From the NCBI RefSeq assembly GCF_025264685.1, contig NZ_CP073721.1:2905001-2969000 (forward strand): DNA of 64,000 bases. The letters are read 5' to 3'. A program made the position numbers and the translations under genes. This document shows, piece by piece, positions 16,827 through 25,343 of the stretch. Source of the stretch: Dactylosporangium roseum. GTDB taxonomy: Bacteria; Actinomycetota; Actinomycetes; Mycobacteriales; Micromonosporaceae. The notes beneath the pieces were generated by a model. The model had not been told where the DNA came from and did no database searches. It saw only the letters and a program-made list of their open reading frames with translations. The number at the start of each line of letters is the position of its first letter. Positions within the stretch are counted from its first letter, which is position 1.

Positions 16827-18230
16827 ATGACGATCGACGTGGAGGTCGTGGAGACCTCGTCCCTGGGCGACCGCAGCTACCTGGCCCATGACGGGCAGGT
16901 GGCGGTGGTGGTCGACCCGCAGCGCGACATCGACCGCGTCCTGGCGCTGGCCGGCCGGCTCGGCGTGCGCATCACGCACGTGGTGGAGACCCACCTGCAC
17001 AACGACTACGTCTCCGGAGGGCTGGCCCTCGCGAAGGTGGCGGGCGCGGCGTATCTGGTGGCGGAGGCCGACGAGGTGGCCTTTCATCGGGTGGCGGTGA
17101 CCGACGGCGACGAGGTCGTCGTCTCGGAGCGGATGCGGCTGGCCGTGGTGGCCACGCCGGGACACACGTTCCACCACCTGTCGTACGTGCTGCGCGGCCC
17201 CGACGGGCCCGTCGGGGTGTTCACCGGCGGGTCGCTGCTGTTCGGGACCACCGGCCGCACCGACCTGCTCGGCAAGGAGTATGCCCATACCCTGGCCCGG
17301 CACCAGCACGCCTCCGCCCGCCGGCTGGCCGACCTGCTGCCCGACGGCGCGCAGGTGTGGCCCACCCACGGGTTCGGCAGCTTCTGCTCGGCCACCCAGT
17401 CCGACGCGTCGGAGTCCACCATCGGCCGGGAGCGCTCCGCCAATCCGGCGCTGCGGCTGGAGGCCGACGACTTCGTCACCACGACACTGGCCGGGCTGGA
17501 CGCCTACCCCGCGTACTACGCGCACATGGGCGCCCGCAACGCCGACGGCGCCGGCCTGATCGACCTGACCCCCGTCCAGCCCGCGAACGCCGACGAGCTG
17601 CGCACCCGGATCGCCGCCGGCGAGTGGGTGGTGGACCTGCGCTCTCGCAAGGCGTTCGCCCGCCAGCACCTCACCGGCACGCTGAGCTTCGGCCTGGACG
17701 GGCCGATGTCCACCTGGCTGGGCTGGTTGGCCCCGTGGGGCGCCCCGATCACGCTGTTGGGGGAGTCACCGGAGCAGGTCGGCGACGCCCAGCGCGAACT
17801 GGCGCGGATCGGCATCGACCGCCCCGCCGCCGCGGCCACCGGCGCCCCGGAGCAGTGGGCCGGCGACGACGCCGCCCGGCTGGGCGAGCTGGCCACCGCC
17901 ACCTTCGCCGACCTGGCCGCCGCCCGCACCGGTCGTCCCCCGCATGGGCTGCCCGCCCCCGACGTCGTGCTCGACGTGCGCATGGGTAACGAATGGCGCG
18001 CCGGCCACGTCGACGGCGCGGTGCACATCCCGCTGCCCGACCTGCCGCACCGCCTCGACGACGTGCCCGGCGGGGTGATCTGGGTGCACTGCGGATCCGG
18101 CTACCGGGCCGCGGCCGCCAGCAGCCTGCTCGTCCGCGCCGGCCGCCGGGTCGTACACATCGACGACGCCTACGCGAAGGCCGCCGAGGCGGACCTGCCC
18201 ATCGTCACCATCGACAAGGAAGACGCCTGA
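16827..18230 (+). CDS. MBL-fold/rhodanese multidomain protein (persulfide dioxygenase-like, CstB type)
   Basis: The protein has 467 residues. Residues 1-240 form a metallo-beta-lactamase fold of the ETHE1/CstB class with metal ligands in THLHNDY (His56, His58, Asp60), ATPGHTFHH and PTHGFGSFC. Two rhodanese domains follow. The first (about 270-345) lacks a catalytic cysteine, having WLAPWGAPITLLGES in place of the loop. The second has Cys422 in VHCGSGYRA. CstB-type proteins oxidise low-molecular-weight persulfides and use the rhodanese domain for sulfur transfer. One atypical point is Tyr after the HxHND motif where ETHE1 has His. I chose the ATG at 16827 because the longer frame has no family similarity. 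The next gene starts two bases after this stop. Confidence 0.9.
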   Translation: MTIDVEVVETSSLGDRSYLAHDGQVAVVVDPQRDIDRVLALAGRLGVRITHVVETHLHNDYVSGGLALAKVAGAAYLVAEADEVAFHRVAVTDGDEVVVSERMRLAVVATPGHTFHHLSYVLRGPDGPVGVFTGGSLLFGTTGRTDLLGKEYAHTLARHQHASARRLADLLPDGAQVWPTHGFGSFCSATQSDASESTIGRERSANPALRLEADDFVTTTLAGLDAYPAYYAHMGARNADGAGLIDLTPVQPANADELRTRIAAGEWVVDLRSRKAFARQHLTGTLSFGLDGPMSTWLGWLAPWGAPITLLGESPEQVGDAQRELARIGIDRPAAAATGAPEQWAGDDAARLGELATATFADLAAARTGRPPHGLPAPDVVLDVRMGNEWRAGHVDGAVHIPLPDLPHRLDDVPGGVIWVHCGSGYRAAAASSLLVRAGRRVVHIDDAYAKAAEADLPIVTIDKEDA

Positions 18231-18232
18231 TC

Positions 18233-18811
18233 GTGGACAGCACCACCAGCATCCTGCCCGCCGACGACCTGCGCCACCTCGTGGAATCCGGCGGCGCGCC
18301 CCGGCTCGTCGATGTGCGCACCCCCGGCGAGTTCGAGACCGCCCACATCCCCGGCTCCTACAACGTCCCCCTCGACCTGCTGCGCGAGCACCGCGACGAG
18401 CTGCGGGCCCACCTCGACGAACAGGTCGTCCTGGTCTGCCGTTCCGGACAGCGCGCCAGCCAGGCCGGACAGGCCCTCGCCGCGGCCGGGCTGCCCAACC
18501 TGCGCGTGCTCGACGGCGGGATGACGGCGTGGCAGGCCGCCGGCGGGCCGGTCAGCCGCGGCCGGGCCCGATGGGACATCGAACGCCAGGTCCGGCTGGT
18601 CGCCGGCTCGATCGTACTCGTCGCGGTCCTGCTCACCGTGGTGGTGCCGCCGGCGAAGTGGATCGCCGGGCTCATCGGCGCCGGGCTGACCTTCGCCGCG
18701 CTGTCGGGCACCTGCGCGATGGGGATGCTGCTGGCCAAGCTGCCCTACAACCGAGGACCCCGCACCGACCTGGACAGCGTCATCCGGGCGTTGGCCGCCG
18801 ACCGGCCGTGA
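18233..18811 (+). CDS. Membrane-anchored rhodanese (rhodanese domain plus DUF2892, YgaP-like)
   Basis: This 192-residue protein starts at a GTG two bases after the preceding stop. Residues 8-112 are a rhodanese domain with LVDVRTPGEFETAHIPGS and the active-site loop CRSGQRA (Cys69). Residues 120-175 form two membrane helices of the DUF2892 type (LVAGSIVLVAVLLTVVV, and LIGAGLTFAALSGTCAMGML with LAKLPYN). YgaP-like proteins bind sulfane sulfur at the membrane face. In this operon it could collect or hand over persulfide sulfur to the MBL-fold protein. Coupling to the upstream gene and the shared CstR-type operators support common induction. Confidence 0.92.
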   Translation: MDSTTSILPADDLRHLVESGGAPRLVDVRTPGEFETAHIPGSYNVPLDLLREHRDELRAHLDEQVVLVCRSGQRASQAGQALAAAGLPNLRVLDGGMTAWQAAGGPVSRGRARWDIERQVRLVAGSIVLVAVLLTVVVPPAKWIAGLIGAGLTFAALSGTCAMGMLLAKLPYNRGPRTDLDSVIRALAADRP

Positions 18812-18938
18812 CCGTCACGACGTCGTCCACCGCCACGGCCGGGCGCACCGGCCGCGGCGGTGGACGCACCCCGAAACCGGCCGTCCACACCCGGCAAGCC
18901 GCCGCCGGCGACGAGATGGTCCCGCGCGAAGGTCCACG

Positions 18939-19715
18939 ATGATCGCCGCACTCGGACTGGGTGCCCTGATCGGCATCCTGCTCGGGCTGCTCGGCGGCGG
19001 CGGCTCGATCCTGGCGGTACCGGCCCTCGTCTACGGCGTCGGGCTGCCGCTGGACGCCGCGGTGCCGACCTCCCTGCTCGTGGTCGGGATGTCCGCGGCC
19101 GCCGCCGTGCTGCCCAGGCTGCGCGCCGGACAGGTGCGCTGGCGCGTCGCCACCGTTTTCGGCGCCGCCGGCGCGGTCTCGGCGTTCGCCGGCGCCGCGG
19201 TCAACCGGCTGCTCGACCCCCGGATCGTGCTGATCGGGTTCGCGGTCATGATGGTCGCCGCCGGGATCCGGATGCTGCGCCGGCAGGGCGGCAACGGCGG
19301 GGACTGCGCCCTGCCCGGCGGCGGGGTGAACTGGCGCGGCTGCCTGCCCAAGTCCGTCGCCGCCGGCGTGGTCGTCGGGTTCCTCACCGGCCTGTTCGGC
19401 GTCGGCGGCGGATTCCTCATCATCCCCGCCCTCGTCCTGCTGCTCGGCCTGCCGATGACCGTCGCGGTCGGCACCTCTCTGGTCATCATCGTGATCAACT
19501 CGGTGGCCGGCTTCGTCGCGCACGCCGGCGACACCACTGTCGACTATGGGATCGCGGCCGGTTTCACCGCTGCCGCGATCGTCGGCTCGCTGGTCGCCGC
19601 CCGCGTCGCCGCCCGGCTGCCGGCCGCCCGGTTGCGCCGCTGGTTCGCCTACCTCGTCTTCGTCGTCGCGGCCTTCGTGGTGGTCCAGGTCCTGCTCCAC
19701 CCAGCCGCCGGATGA
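18939..19715 (+). CDS. TauE/SafE-family sulfur anion exporter
   Basis: This is a 258-residue polytopic membrane protein with about eight helices. It carries the TauE/SafE glycine-rich repeats LIGILLGLLGGGGSILAVPAL near the N-terminus and GFLTGLFGVGGGFLIIPALV in the second half. Members export sulfite, thiosulfate or sulfonates. In persulfide operons this protein is thought to remove the sulfite made by persulfide oxidation. The start is an ATG at 18939, about 127 bases after the rhodanese gene. The gap has an open frame of 44 codons overlapping the rhodanese stop, which I do not count as a gene. Confidence 0.9.
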   Translation: MIAALGLGALIGILLGLLGGGGSILAVPALVYGVGLPLDAAVPTSLLVVGMSAAAAVLPRLRAGQVRWRVATVFGAAGAVSAFAGAAVNRLLDPRIVLIGFAVMMVAAGIRMLRRQGGNGGDCALPGGGVNWRGCLPKSVAAGVVVGFLTGLFGVGGGFLIIPALVLLLGLPMTVAVGTSLVIIVINSVAGFVAHAGDTTVDYGIAAGFTAAAIVGSLVAARVAARLPAARLRRWFAYLVFVVAAFVVVQVLLHPAAG

Positions 19716-19932
19716 GGTCGTCGCGCCCGGTCGGACGGTCACGAGCGGGCGTGGGGGCGTGACCACCGCCAAGATGCATGGAGGCCGGCGCGATCGACGG
19801 GGTCCGGCGCATCCCGCGACCCGCCGCAGCCTGATGCCGGACGCGGCCGGGACGCTCAGCCTGGGGCAATCCCGGGTTCGCCGGACAGCAGGTCCGCACG
19901 CACCTGCCGGCCGCGCTCGTCAGGTCGCGTCG

Positions 19933-20211
<279 letters not shown>

Positions 20212-20233
20212 TTACGCCGCTCTGCCGTCCACG

Positions 20234-20248
20234 ATACCCCGTGGGGTA
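20234..20248. promoter_or_regulatory. CstR/CsoR-type operator 3, upstream of the repressor gene
   Basis: The site reads ATACCCC-G-TGGGGTA, a near-palindrome with the same half-site as the two copies at 16.6 kb. It lies about 32 bases upstream of the minus-strand repressor start, so the repressor probably controls its own synthesis. Confidence 0.72.
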
Positions 20249-20269
20249 CGCCGCTCGGCGTGCCGGCGG

Positions 20270-20385
20270 TCACCGCAGGGTAAGGCCGACCCGGGGCGGC
20301 TGGACGAGCGTGTTGTGCACGGTGCAGTGAGAGGCGACCGCCTGCAGCGCCGCCCACCGTTCCCGGACCGGAGCGGGCCAAGGCC
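20270..20385 (-). pseudogene. C-terminal remnant of an OsmC-family protein
   Basis: The minus strand reads RERWAALQAVASHCTVHNTL and then a short strand ending VGLTLR before a stop at 20270-20272. ALQ.VA..C.VHNTL is the C-terminal block of OsmC/Ohr-type proteins and includes their second redox cysteine. The first cysteine block is absent, and the frame upstream loses similarity within about ten codons, so only some 35 of about 140 residues remain. OsmC proteins often accompany sulfane-sulfur modules, so this may be a lost member of the adjacent operon. Confidence 0.6.
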
Positions 20386-20525
20386 ACCCCGGGTGTGCTA
20401 CCGCGAGACTGCGGTTACAGCGGGGGCCGGGAACGTATTCGGAACTGGTCGGGGTCCCGCGGCAGGGATGAGCGGCGTGGACCGGCCTCCGGAGTCGAGC
20501 TGGGCAAGTCTGTCCTGGTCGGCGG

Positions 20526-21452
20526 TTACCGCCCGCTGAAGATGGAGTGTGGCATTGTCATGCCGACGTTCCAAACGCCCGCGTCGACGATTTCGAAGAT
20601 GCGGAGGTCGCCGGCGAGACTGCACACCAGGTAGGCGTCCTCGGCGGGCAGGTCGTGCTCGTCCGCGAGGATTTCGATCATGGCTCGGGTGGCTTTGCGG
20701 GCGCCCTCCATCAGGTCGGTGTCGATGCCCATCGTGCCGTAGTGGCCGTCGGTCCCGTCGGCGGTGAGCGGCTGGGCCGGGACGGTGAACCGCGGGGCGC
20801 TGATGGTTCGGTTGGAGAGGGTGAACCTGAGCGTGGCGGTCATGTCGGTTTCCAGGGCGTTGACGCACACCTCGCCGTCGCCTTGGGCCGCATGGGGGTC
20901 GCCGCAGGAGAATATCGCGCCGTCGCGCAGGACGGGCAACCGCAAGGTTGAGCCGACGACGAGGTGCCGGGTGTCGATGTTGCCGCCGCCCTGGTGCGGC
21001 GGGAATGGTGAGGCGTTGGTGATGGTGCGTTCGAGCGTCGCCATCACCCCGAGGAAGGGGCGGATGGGGATGTGGACGCCGGCGGCGATCTCGGTCGTCG
21101 GTGCGGTGAGGTCGAAGTAGCGCAGAAAGGGTTTGTCGGCGAACTCGGGTAGTAGCCCGAGGCCCGGCAGGACCCCGCACCAGCCCCAGCTCCCGGGCTT
21201 CAGCTCGAGTACGTCGATGGCGAGGGTGTCGCCGGCCCGCGCTCCGGCGACGTGGATCGGTCCTTGGAGATGGTAGAGGGTCGCGGGGTCGAGGTGTGTC
21301 GTGCTGAAGGGTTGTCCGTGGCGGATCTGTTGGTGGCCGGCCATGCGCAGGTCGAAGTGCACGATGTCGCCGGAGTTGATGGTGAGGGCCGCGGGCAGGG
21401 TCGCGTCCCATTGGTGGTGGACGATGCTCGGGTCCATGAGGTGCTCGGCCAT
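20526..21452 (-). CDS. Acetamidase/formamidase family protein
   Basis: This 308-residue protein of the FmdA_AmdA family carries the typical blocks INSGDIVHFDLRMAGHQQ, LYHLQGPIHVAGARAGDTLAID, GGGNIDTRHLVVGSTLRLPV and FSCGDPHAAQGDGEVC. The last contains the conserved GD.H..QG.GE region of the active site. Family members hydrolyse short-chain amides such as formamide or acetamide to ammonia and the acid. It is the last gene of a three-gene minus-strand operon behind a MocR regulator (seven-base gap) and a MOSC/ferredoxin-reductase fusion. Its substrate may therefore be an amide made by, or shared with, that oxidoreductase. That link is inference. Confidence 0.9.
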   Translation of the reverse strand: MAEHLMDPSIVHHQWDATLPAALTINSGDIVHFDLRMAGHQQIRHGQPFSTTHLDPATLYHLQGPIHVAGARAGDTLAIDVLELKPGSWGWCGVLPGLGLLPEFADKPFLRYFDLTAPTTEIAAGVHIPIRPFLGVMATLERTITNASPFPPHQGGGNIDTRHLVVGSTLRLPVLRDGAIFSCGDPHAAQGDGEVCVNALETDMTATLRFTLSNRTISAPRFTVPAQPLTADGTDGHYGTMGIDTDLMEGARKATRAMIEILADEHDLPAEDAYLVCSLAGDLRIFEIVDAGVWNVGMTMPHSIFSGR

Positions 21453-21459
21453 GGTGGTC

Positions 21460-22941
21460 TCACACCCGTACGCCGGTCGAGAAGGTGGGGCCTCGGTTCA
21501 GGGCCGTGGCGAGCGCGTCGAGGGCGTTGGCAAGTGTGGGGAGGTCTCGGGCGTTGCCCAGGCAGAGGCGCACGCCGCGAGCGAGTTCGCTCGGGGCGTT
21601 GGTGGCGTCGACGTGGAAGAACGAGGTCGGTCCGATCTGGATGTCGAGCTTCGCGGCTGTCGCGATGACCTCGGTGGGGGTCCATGGGTCGTGCAGTCGC
21701 AGCCAGGCGTGCAGGCCGGCGGTGCGTACGGCGCGGACCGCGGCGCACGTGCCCAGCCGTTGGTGTGCGGCAGCGAAGCGCCTCCGCATTTCCTGGCGCT
21801 GCCAGTCCAGCATCTGCCCGGCGGTGCCGTCGGTGAGCCAGCGGCGGGCGATGTCGATCGCGACGGGTGCGGGGTTGAAGACGCTGGCGCGGACGAGGGC
21901 GCCGAGCCGATCGGTGAGGTGGGCAGGGGCGGCGACGGCACCCCAGCGCAGTCCTGGGGCGAGCGTCTTGGACAGACTGGTCAGGTGCAGCGTTCGTTCC
22001 GGGGCGAGCGCGGCGAGCGGTGTCGGGCGTTGCTCGGCGGGGGCGAGCAGCCCGAACACGTCGTCTTCGATGAGGTGCAAGTCGTGGTGGCGGGCGATCC
22101 GCGCGATCTCGCGGCGCCGTTGTTCGGGCAGGGTGATGGCGGTGGGGTTGTGGGCGGTCGGCATCAGGTACAGCGCTGCCGGGCGGATCTGTGGTGTGGT
22201 GGTGCTCGCGCAGGCCTCGTCGAGGGCGGCCGGGTCGATGCCGTCCTCGTCCATGGCTACGCCGCGGAGTCGCAGGCCGAGCATCTGGGCGGCGGTTTTC
22301 AGTCCTGGGTAGGTGAGCTCTTCGGTCAGGAGCAGGTCGCCGGGTTTGAGCAGGGTGCTCAAGGCGAGAAGGATCGCGTGCTGGCCGCCGTGGCAGATGA
22401 CGATCTGGTTGGGGTCGAGTTGCAGCCGGCTGTGGGCGAGCCAGGCGGCCGCCGCTTGGCGGTCCGCGGTTTGGCCGATGTCGGCTTCGTAGCCGAGCAG
22501 GTTGGGCAGGCTGGGGTCGTCGGCGGCTCGGCGCAGTGCGGCGCGCAGGTGGTGTTCGTGGTCGCCGCGGGCGGGTGCGTTGACGGAGAGGTCGACGTGG
22601 GTCGGGATCGTCGCGGTGTCCGCCTGAGGCTGGCGCAGGGCGGGAAGGCCGCCGACGAACGTGCCGCGGCCGGTGGTGCTGGTGATGAGGCCACGTTGTT
22701 CCGCTTCGCGGTAGGCGCGACTGACGGTGGGCACGGCGACGTGCAGGTGCGTGGCGAGCGCGCGGTGGGTCGGCAGCCGATCGCCTGCGCTGAGGTGACC
22801 GGCGGCGATCGAGTCGGCGATCGAGTCGGCGATGCGCTGGTACATCGGCGTGTCGCGGTCGTCGTGGTCGCGTGCCAGGTCCAGTTGCGTCTGCAGGAGT
22901 GCCGCCGGCGCCGTTGTGGTTGAACGGGCGGGAGTCGTCAT
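21460..22941 (-). CDS. MocR-type regulator (GntR helix-turn-helix fused to aminotransferase-like domain)
   Basis: The protein has about 493 residues. The N-terminal winged helix (about 25-100) reads MYQRIADSIADSIAAGHLSA, GDRLPTHRALATHLHVAVPT and VSRAYREAEQRGLITSTTGRG. The rest is a fold-type I PLP domain with YEADIGQTADRQAAAAWL, VCHGGQHAIL, YLMPTAHNPT, IEDDVFG and the PLP-binding lysine in HLTSLSKTLAPGLRWG. MocR proteins use PLP-bound amino compounds as effectors and normally regulate adjacent genes. The ATG at 22941 is preferred, but a GTG at 22950 overlaps the upstream stop (GTGA), so the gene is coupled to the MOSC oxidoreductase either way. Confidence 0.9.
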   Translation of the reverse strand: MTTPARSTTTAPAALLQTQLDLARDHDDRDTPMYQRIADSIADSIAAGHLSAGDRLPTHRALATHLHVAVPTVSRAYREAEQRGLITSTTGRGTFVGGLPALRQPQADTATIPTHVDLSVNAPARGDHEHHLRAALRRAADDPSLPNLLGYEADIGQTADRQAAAAWLAHSRLQLDPNQIVICHGGQHAILLALSTLLKPGDLLLTEELTYPGLKTAAQMLGLRLRGVAMDEDGIDPAALDEACASTTTPQIRPAALYLMPTAHNPTAITLPEQRRREIARIARHHDLHLIEDDVFGLLAPAEQRPTPLAALAPERTLHLTSLSKTLAPGLRWGAVAAPAHLTDRLGALVRASVFNPAPVAIDIARRWLTDGTAGQMLDWQRQEMRRRFAAAHQRLGTCAAVRAVRTAGLHAWLRLHDPWTPTEVIATAAKLDIQIGPTSFFHVDATNAPSELARGVRLCLGNARDLPTLANALDALATALNRGPTFSTGVRV

Positions 22942-22946
22942 CCGGG

Positions 22947-24713
22947 TCACAGATCGATCATGACGCTTGTGCGTGGGCGAGTACAGCACACGGCGACCTT
23001 GCCGGGCGTCACGGGATCCATGGGTTCGATGACGTAGTCGACCTGCCCGTCGTCGATGCGGGCGACGCAGGTGTTGCACAGCCCGGTCCGGCAGGAGGCG
23101 TCGGGGCGCAGGCCCGCCTGTTCGGCGCAGGCGAGGAGGCTGAACGTGTTCTCGCGCCAGGCCACGGTGATTCCCGAGCGGGCAAACGTGACGAGGATGG
23201 GCCGTCCTTCGCTGTCGACGGCCTCGGAGCCGGCGTCCTGGTCGTCGGGGTCGCCGAACAACGAGCTCGCGGCACCGAAGAATTCGTAGTTGACCTGGCC
23301 TTGCGGCACGCCGAGTCCGACGAGCCCGGCGGCGATGTCGGCCATGAACCGGGTCGGGCCGCACAGGTAGAAGTCCGCATCCAGGTCCGGCACGATCTGC
23401 TGCAGGGTTTGCGCGGTCAAGCGGCCCGCGGCGTCGTAGTCCCTGCCCTGTATGTCCTCGGCTCGGGGTCGGCTGAACAGGAGGTGACTGTGCAGATGAG
23501 GTCGGTCGGACACCAACTCGCGCACGCGTTGGCCGAAGGTGAGTTCCCGCGAGGACCTGGCCGCATGGACGAAGTAGGTCTTGCGCGGGTCCGGGGTGCG
23601 GGCACCGTTCGTCGGGTCGGCGGTGGCGAGATGTTCGAGCATCGCCATCATGGGTGTGATCCCGATTCCGGCGCTGACCAGCGCCACGGGACGCCGGCCC
23701 GGTCGCAGCACGAACTTGCCGCGCGGCGCCCGAGCGGTGATGGTCGCGCCGACGGCGACGTTGTCGTGCAGGTGTGTCGATGCCAGCCCGGGCGGGACGT
23801 CATCGCGCCCCTCGGGGGACGGTTCGCGCTTGACCGCTACGCGGTAGCCCGACGAGTCGGCGGTGCGTTCGGCGATGGTGTAGGTCCGCACGACCGGCTG
23901 CTCGCGTCCGGGAACGTCCAGGACGAGGGTGAGGAACTGGCCGGGCTCGAAATCGGGTAGCCGCTCACCGGCGGGGTCGACCAGGTCAAATGCCACCACC
24001 TCCGATCCGTACGGCGTGCGCGCCGTCACCAGCAATGGACGGTCACCGCTCCACGAGCGTGCCTGGGCGGCGGCCCTGTCGAGCAGCCGGGTGAGCTTGG
24101 CCCGCACCAGCTCCGGCAGCACCGTTGCCTGGAGAACACGTCCGACCAGGGCCGGGTCGGGTTCGTCGGAATGCAGGACCGCGGCCAACTGGGCCACGGT
24201 GAGCTCGTCCGGGCCGCGCCGCACCAGTTCGATGCCGTCGCCGGCGCGCACGTCACCCGGTTGGAGAACCTTGCAGAAGAAGCCGACGCGACCGCTGCGC
24301 ATGTACCGCACGGGCATGTCGTCCTGACCGAGACGCACGGCCATCTTCCGGCACGGAATCCGTGGCTGGGTGACCGCCAGCAGAGCAGAGCCGACCCGGA
24401 GCAGGTCGCCGACGCGGATGTCGGCTTCGGCGGGACCGTCGATGGTGAGCTGTTCACCGAACATGCCCGGGGCAAGCTCGCGGCCCAGCTCCTCGCTCCA
24501 CGCGTCGTAGTGCCGCCGTTGGTAGCACAGCACCGCCCGGTCCGGATCGTCGGCGTCATCGACATGATCGTCTCCGGCCAGACCGCCCACCTCGATCCGC
24601 CGGACCTGGTCGGTCGGGGTTTTCACGAACCCGCTGACGATCGTGTCGCCCTGAACGCGCATCGGCGCCGCCGCTCCGGCGTTGACCGACAGCACCGCAC
24701 CATAGTCACCCAT
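22947..24713 (-). CDS. MOSC domain fused to FAD/NAD(P) reductase and 2Fe-2S ferredoxin domain
   Basis: This is a 588-residue fusion. Residues 20-170 are a MOSC domain with TDQVRRIEVGGLAGDDHVD, MFGEQLTIDG and the conserved cysteine in PRIPCRKMAVRLGQ, which binds molybdenum cofactor in sulfurase relatives. A short three-helix segment follows. Residues 235-480 are a ferredoxin-reductase unit with VRTYTIAE (FAD), ISAGIGITPMMAMLE-like SAGIGITPMMAML and YLCGPTRFM (NAD(P)H). The C-terminus is a plant-type 2Fe-2S domain with Cys541, Cys546, Cys549 and a partner at 576/577. The layout suggests an electron-transfer system feeding a molybdenum site, as in N-hydroxylated-compound reduction by mARC/YiiM-like enzymes. 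It is the first gene of the operon with MocR and the amidase. Confidence 0.9.
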   Translation of the reverse strand: MGDYGAVLSVNAGAAAPMRVQGDTIVSGFVKTPTDQVRRIEVGGLAGDDHVDDADDPDRAVLCYQRRHYDAWSEELGRELAPGMFGEQLTIDGPAEADIRVGDLLRVGSALLAVTQPRIPCRKMAVRLGQDDMPVRYMRSGRVGFFCKVLQPGDVRAGDGIELVRRGPDELTVAQLAAVLHSDEPDPALVGRVLQATVLPELVRAKLTRLLDRAAAQARSWSGDRPLLVTARTPYGSEVVAFDLVDPAGERLPDFEPGQFLTLVLDVPGREQPVVRTYTIAERTADSSGYRVAVKREPSPEGRDDVPPGLASTHLHDNVAVGATITARAPRGKFVLRPGRRPVALVSAGIGITPMMAMLEHLATADPTNGARTPDPRKTYFVHAARSSRELTFGQRVRELVSDRPHLHSHLLFSRPRAEDIQGRDYDAAGRLTAQTLQQIVPDLDADFYLCGPTRFMADIAAGLVGLGVPQGQVNYEFFGAASSLFGDPDDQDAGSEAVDSEGRPILVTFARSGITVAWRENTFSLLACAEQAGLRPDASCRTGLCNTCVARIDDGQVDYVIEPMDPVTPGKVAVCCTRPRTSVMIDL

Positions 24714-24990
24714 GCCGCGAGCGTACTGTTACAAAGGTAGAACTCTCAACTTATGTAATATGACAATCTAGTTTCCGTCGAGTGTGGGCCGGTGGCACCA
24801 GGTAGGGCAGGGAGGCGTGGCCGGACCCAGGCTCAGGTAGAACGGTCCGGGGAACCGCGCCCGCAGCCGTGCGGCACCGGCCGCGAGCGCAGCGGGTCGC
24901 CTGGCTGACCTTCCGGGCCGTACGCGACCCGCGTCAAGACTCCAGTCTTCCCGGACGGGGTGATCCGGCCAGTAGGGGCGGCCGCCTCGA
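24714..24990. other. Intergenic region with AT-rich promoter zone
   Basis: The first 60 bases after the minus-strand start (24725-24775) are unusually AT-rich for this genome, including ACAAAGGTAG and TTATGTAATATGACA. This is probably the promoter and operator of the MOSC/MocR/amidase operon. The remainder up to the TetR remnant shows no recognisable gene in any frame. Confidence 0.5.
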
Positions 24991-25339
24991 TCAGGAGGCG
25001 TCGAGCATCCGCCGAGCCAGTTCGCCGTACTGCTCGCCGATCTCCTGCGGCGTCCACGCGCCGTCCCCGCGGTACCACCGAGCCACGTCGATGCCGAGGG
25101 ACAGCAGGGCGAGGGCGGCCATCCCCGGGTTCGTGACCCGGAACCGGCCGGCGTCGACGCCGGCCCTGATGAGGCCGCGGACCGTCGCCTCGATCTCGCG
25201 CCGGATCCGGGCGATCTCCTCGGTATGCTCCGGCGCGAGCGCGGCCATCTCGTACTGCACGACCCGGGCGTGGATGTGCGCGCGGGCATGCCAGGCCGTG
25301 TACTGAACTTCGCGGCTTACATGATCATGGAGTCTCGAG
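24991..25339 (-). pseudogene. C-terminal remnant of a TetR-family regulator
   Basis: The minus strand encodes a TetR ligand-binding C-terminus: YTAWHARAHIHARVVQYEM, ALAPEHTEEIARIRREIEAT, GRFRVTNPGMAALALLSLGI, DVARWY and QEIGEQYGELARRML. The N-terminal helix-turn-helix is missing. The frame remains open for only about 25 further codons without similarity before it meets the sigma-factor gene at 25344. About 110 of an expected 190-200 residues remain, so the gene has lost its DNA-binding half. The sigma-factor stop lies within a few bases of the truncation point, which suggests a recombination joint there. Confidence 0.7.
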
Positions 25340-25343
25340 GAAC

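Noticed and set aside
18808..18942. A 44-codon frame between the membrane rhodanese and the TauE exporter.
   Set aside because: Thr/Gly/Arg-rich with no ribosome site and no family resemblance; probably chance readthrough of GC-rich spacer.
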